From: Sulfolobaceae archaeon
Lineage (GTDB): Archaea > Thermoproteota > Thermoprotei_A > Sulfolobales > Sulfolobaceae
Reading direction: 5' to 3'
DNA: 64,000 nt
Assembly (NCBI GenBank): GCA_026627305.1
Contig: JAPNVD010000001.1
Coordinates: forward strand, 1 to 64,000
Shown here: positions 63,471 through 64,000 of the stretch, one piece after another
How the letters are laid out: each line of letters starts with the position of its first letter
How positions within the stretch are numbered: the first letter of the stretch is position 1
Translations under genes and position numbers: made by a program
The notes under the pieces: model-generated
Database searches by the model: none
Told to the model about the DNA's origin: nothing
The model's input: the letters and a program-made list of their open reading frames with translations, nothing else

Positions 63471-64000
63471 ATGAATGAGGAGCTGATAAGCCTCTTTGAT
63501 GTTTCACTCTTCATCTTTGTGGCTGAGGTCATAAGATCTTTTTTAGCGAAATATAACCTTCCTAACATAGTTGGTGAATTGGTTGCAGGTATGATAATAG
63601 GTCCTTACGCTTTAGGTAATATCATAAATAGCCTTCTAGGGTTTCAGCTCATCTCCCTTACCTCATATGTCCAGTTTCTGGCAGAATTCTCTGTAATTTT
63701 GTTGATATTTGCTTCTGGGCTTGAGCATGGGATAACCCCAATTAAGGCTGGAGGGATCTATAGTTTTTTAGGTGCTACTCTGGGAGCTCTCGTCCCATTT
63801 TTCGTATCATATTATTTCTTTTACACATCATTTGGAGTAGATTCCGCACTCTTCTTAGGAGTCTCTATGGGTGCTACTAGTTTAGCTGCAGTAGTATCGA
63901 TAATAGAGAGCGAAAGGCTGGGAGGGAAGGGAATAGATTTCCTGTTCTCCGCATCTTCGTCTGACGATATAGTAGACCTGATCCTCCTGTCAACAGTCCT
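63471..64000 (+). CDS. cation:proton antiporter, CPA2 family (N-terminal part, runs off window)
   Basis: The ATG at 63471 opens a frame that stays open to the window end (176 codons seen). Segments match a CPA2/KefB-type Na+(K+)/H+ antiporter: LPNIVGELVAGMIIGPYALG (inverted-repeat helix 2), FLAEFSVILLIFASGLEHGI, and LFLGVSMGATSLAAVVSIIE. The partner Asp-Asp motif (SSSDDIVDLILL) appears near the edge. It is 38 bp after the MFS gene. The remainder, possibly with an RCK domain, lies outside. Confidence 0.87.
   Translation, partial: MNEELISLFDVSLFIFVAEVIRSFLAKYNLPNIVGELVAGMIIGPYALGNIINSLLGFQLISLTSYVQFLAEFSVILLIFASGLEHGITPIKAGGIYSFLGATLGALVPFFVSYYFFYTSFGVDSALFLGVSMGATSLAAVVSIIESERLGGKGIDFLFSASSSDDIVDLILLSTV

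Overview
The window looks like the chromosome of a thermoacidophilic crenarchaeon of the order Sulfolobales. The evidence is the AT-rich sequence, the short TATA-type promoters about 26 nt upstream of start codons (many leaderless transcripts), the frequent GTG/TTG starts, a sulfur-oxidation heterodisulfide-reductase-like (sHdr) cluster, an aldehyde oxidoreductase of the CutABC type, a Dpo2 (PolB2) locus, MerH/MerA and many decayed IS200/IS605-type fragments. The genus cannot be fixed from the sequence alone.

Layout. 1-5987: the end of a TusA gene followed by hdrC1-hdrB1-hdrA-hyp-hdrC2-hdrB2, the complex that oxidises protein-bound sulfane sulfur in the cytoplasm. 6006-9132: QueC-like protein, methyltransferase, class III dioxygenase and M28 peptidase. 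9101-11646: a tight minus-strand run merH-merA-aminotransferase-M28 peptidase, with a tiny C2H2 zinc-finger gene beyond it. 12037-18793: an MFS carrier, DUF929 protein, ArsR regulator, a coiled-coil protein with a nuclease-like end, rhodanese, a small winged-helix protein, a HemQ/chlorite-dismutase-like protein and a methyltransferase. 19011-22599: cutB-cutC-cutA aldehyde (probably glyceraldehyde) oxidoreductase. 22676-25201: SpoIIM-type membrane protein and a DHA2 drug exporter.

25202-28560 is a scarred zone: IS200/IS605 (TnpB) remnants around an archaeal ATPase with a nuclease-like end and an orphan 2Fe-2S subunit. 28663-36606: a heme-oxygenase-fold protein with a Ta0938 metal-binding partner, an Old Yellow Enzyme-type reductase, a heme-copper-oxidase-like membrane protein, an MFS carrier, an alpha/beta hydrolase and a class I amidotransferase. 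36607-39500 is a second scarred zone with UspA, a broken membrane gene, a deleted TnpB element and a VapBC pair. 39812-41847 is a 2-oxoacid dehydrogenase E1 pair. The gene-poor stretch 41848-43314 carries a probable C/D box RNA with an unusually long closing stem and an antitoxin relic.

43315-45827 is the Dpo2 operon: a small protein, an inactivated-looking B-family polymerase and a RecA-fold protein without Walker A. 45869-54612: DUF998 protein, a second archaeal ATPase preceded by a 33-bp perfect palindrome, radical SAM protein, membrane-anchored Holliday-junction-endonuclease-like protein, Fe-alcohol dehydrogenase, B12 radical SAM protein (candidate lipid-modifying enzyme), RNase HI, PH-like membrane protein and AbrB-PhoU regulator. 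54660-60664 is a divergent acyl-CoA module: R2-like diiron protein, hotdog thioesterase, two crotonases, and opposite them a thiolase, DUF35 protein and phenylacetate-CoA-ligase-like enzyme. 61092-64000: DUF488 protein, Bat-type HTH regulator, MFS carrier and the start of a CPA2 antiporter.

Points most worth following are the palindromes at the starts of both ATPase/nuclease genes, the RecA-like protein whose N-terminal motif lies upstream of any start codon and overlaps dpo2, the long-stem C/D RNA, and the acyl-CoA module with its unusual R2-like oxygenase candidate. No CRISPR array, rRNA or tRNA gene was found.
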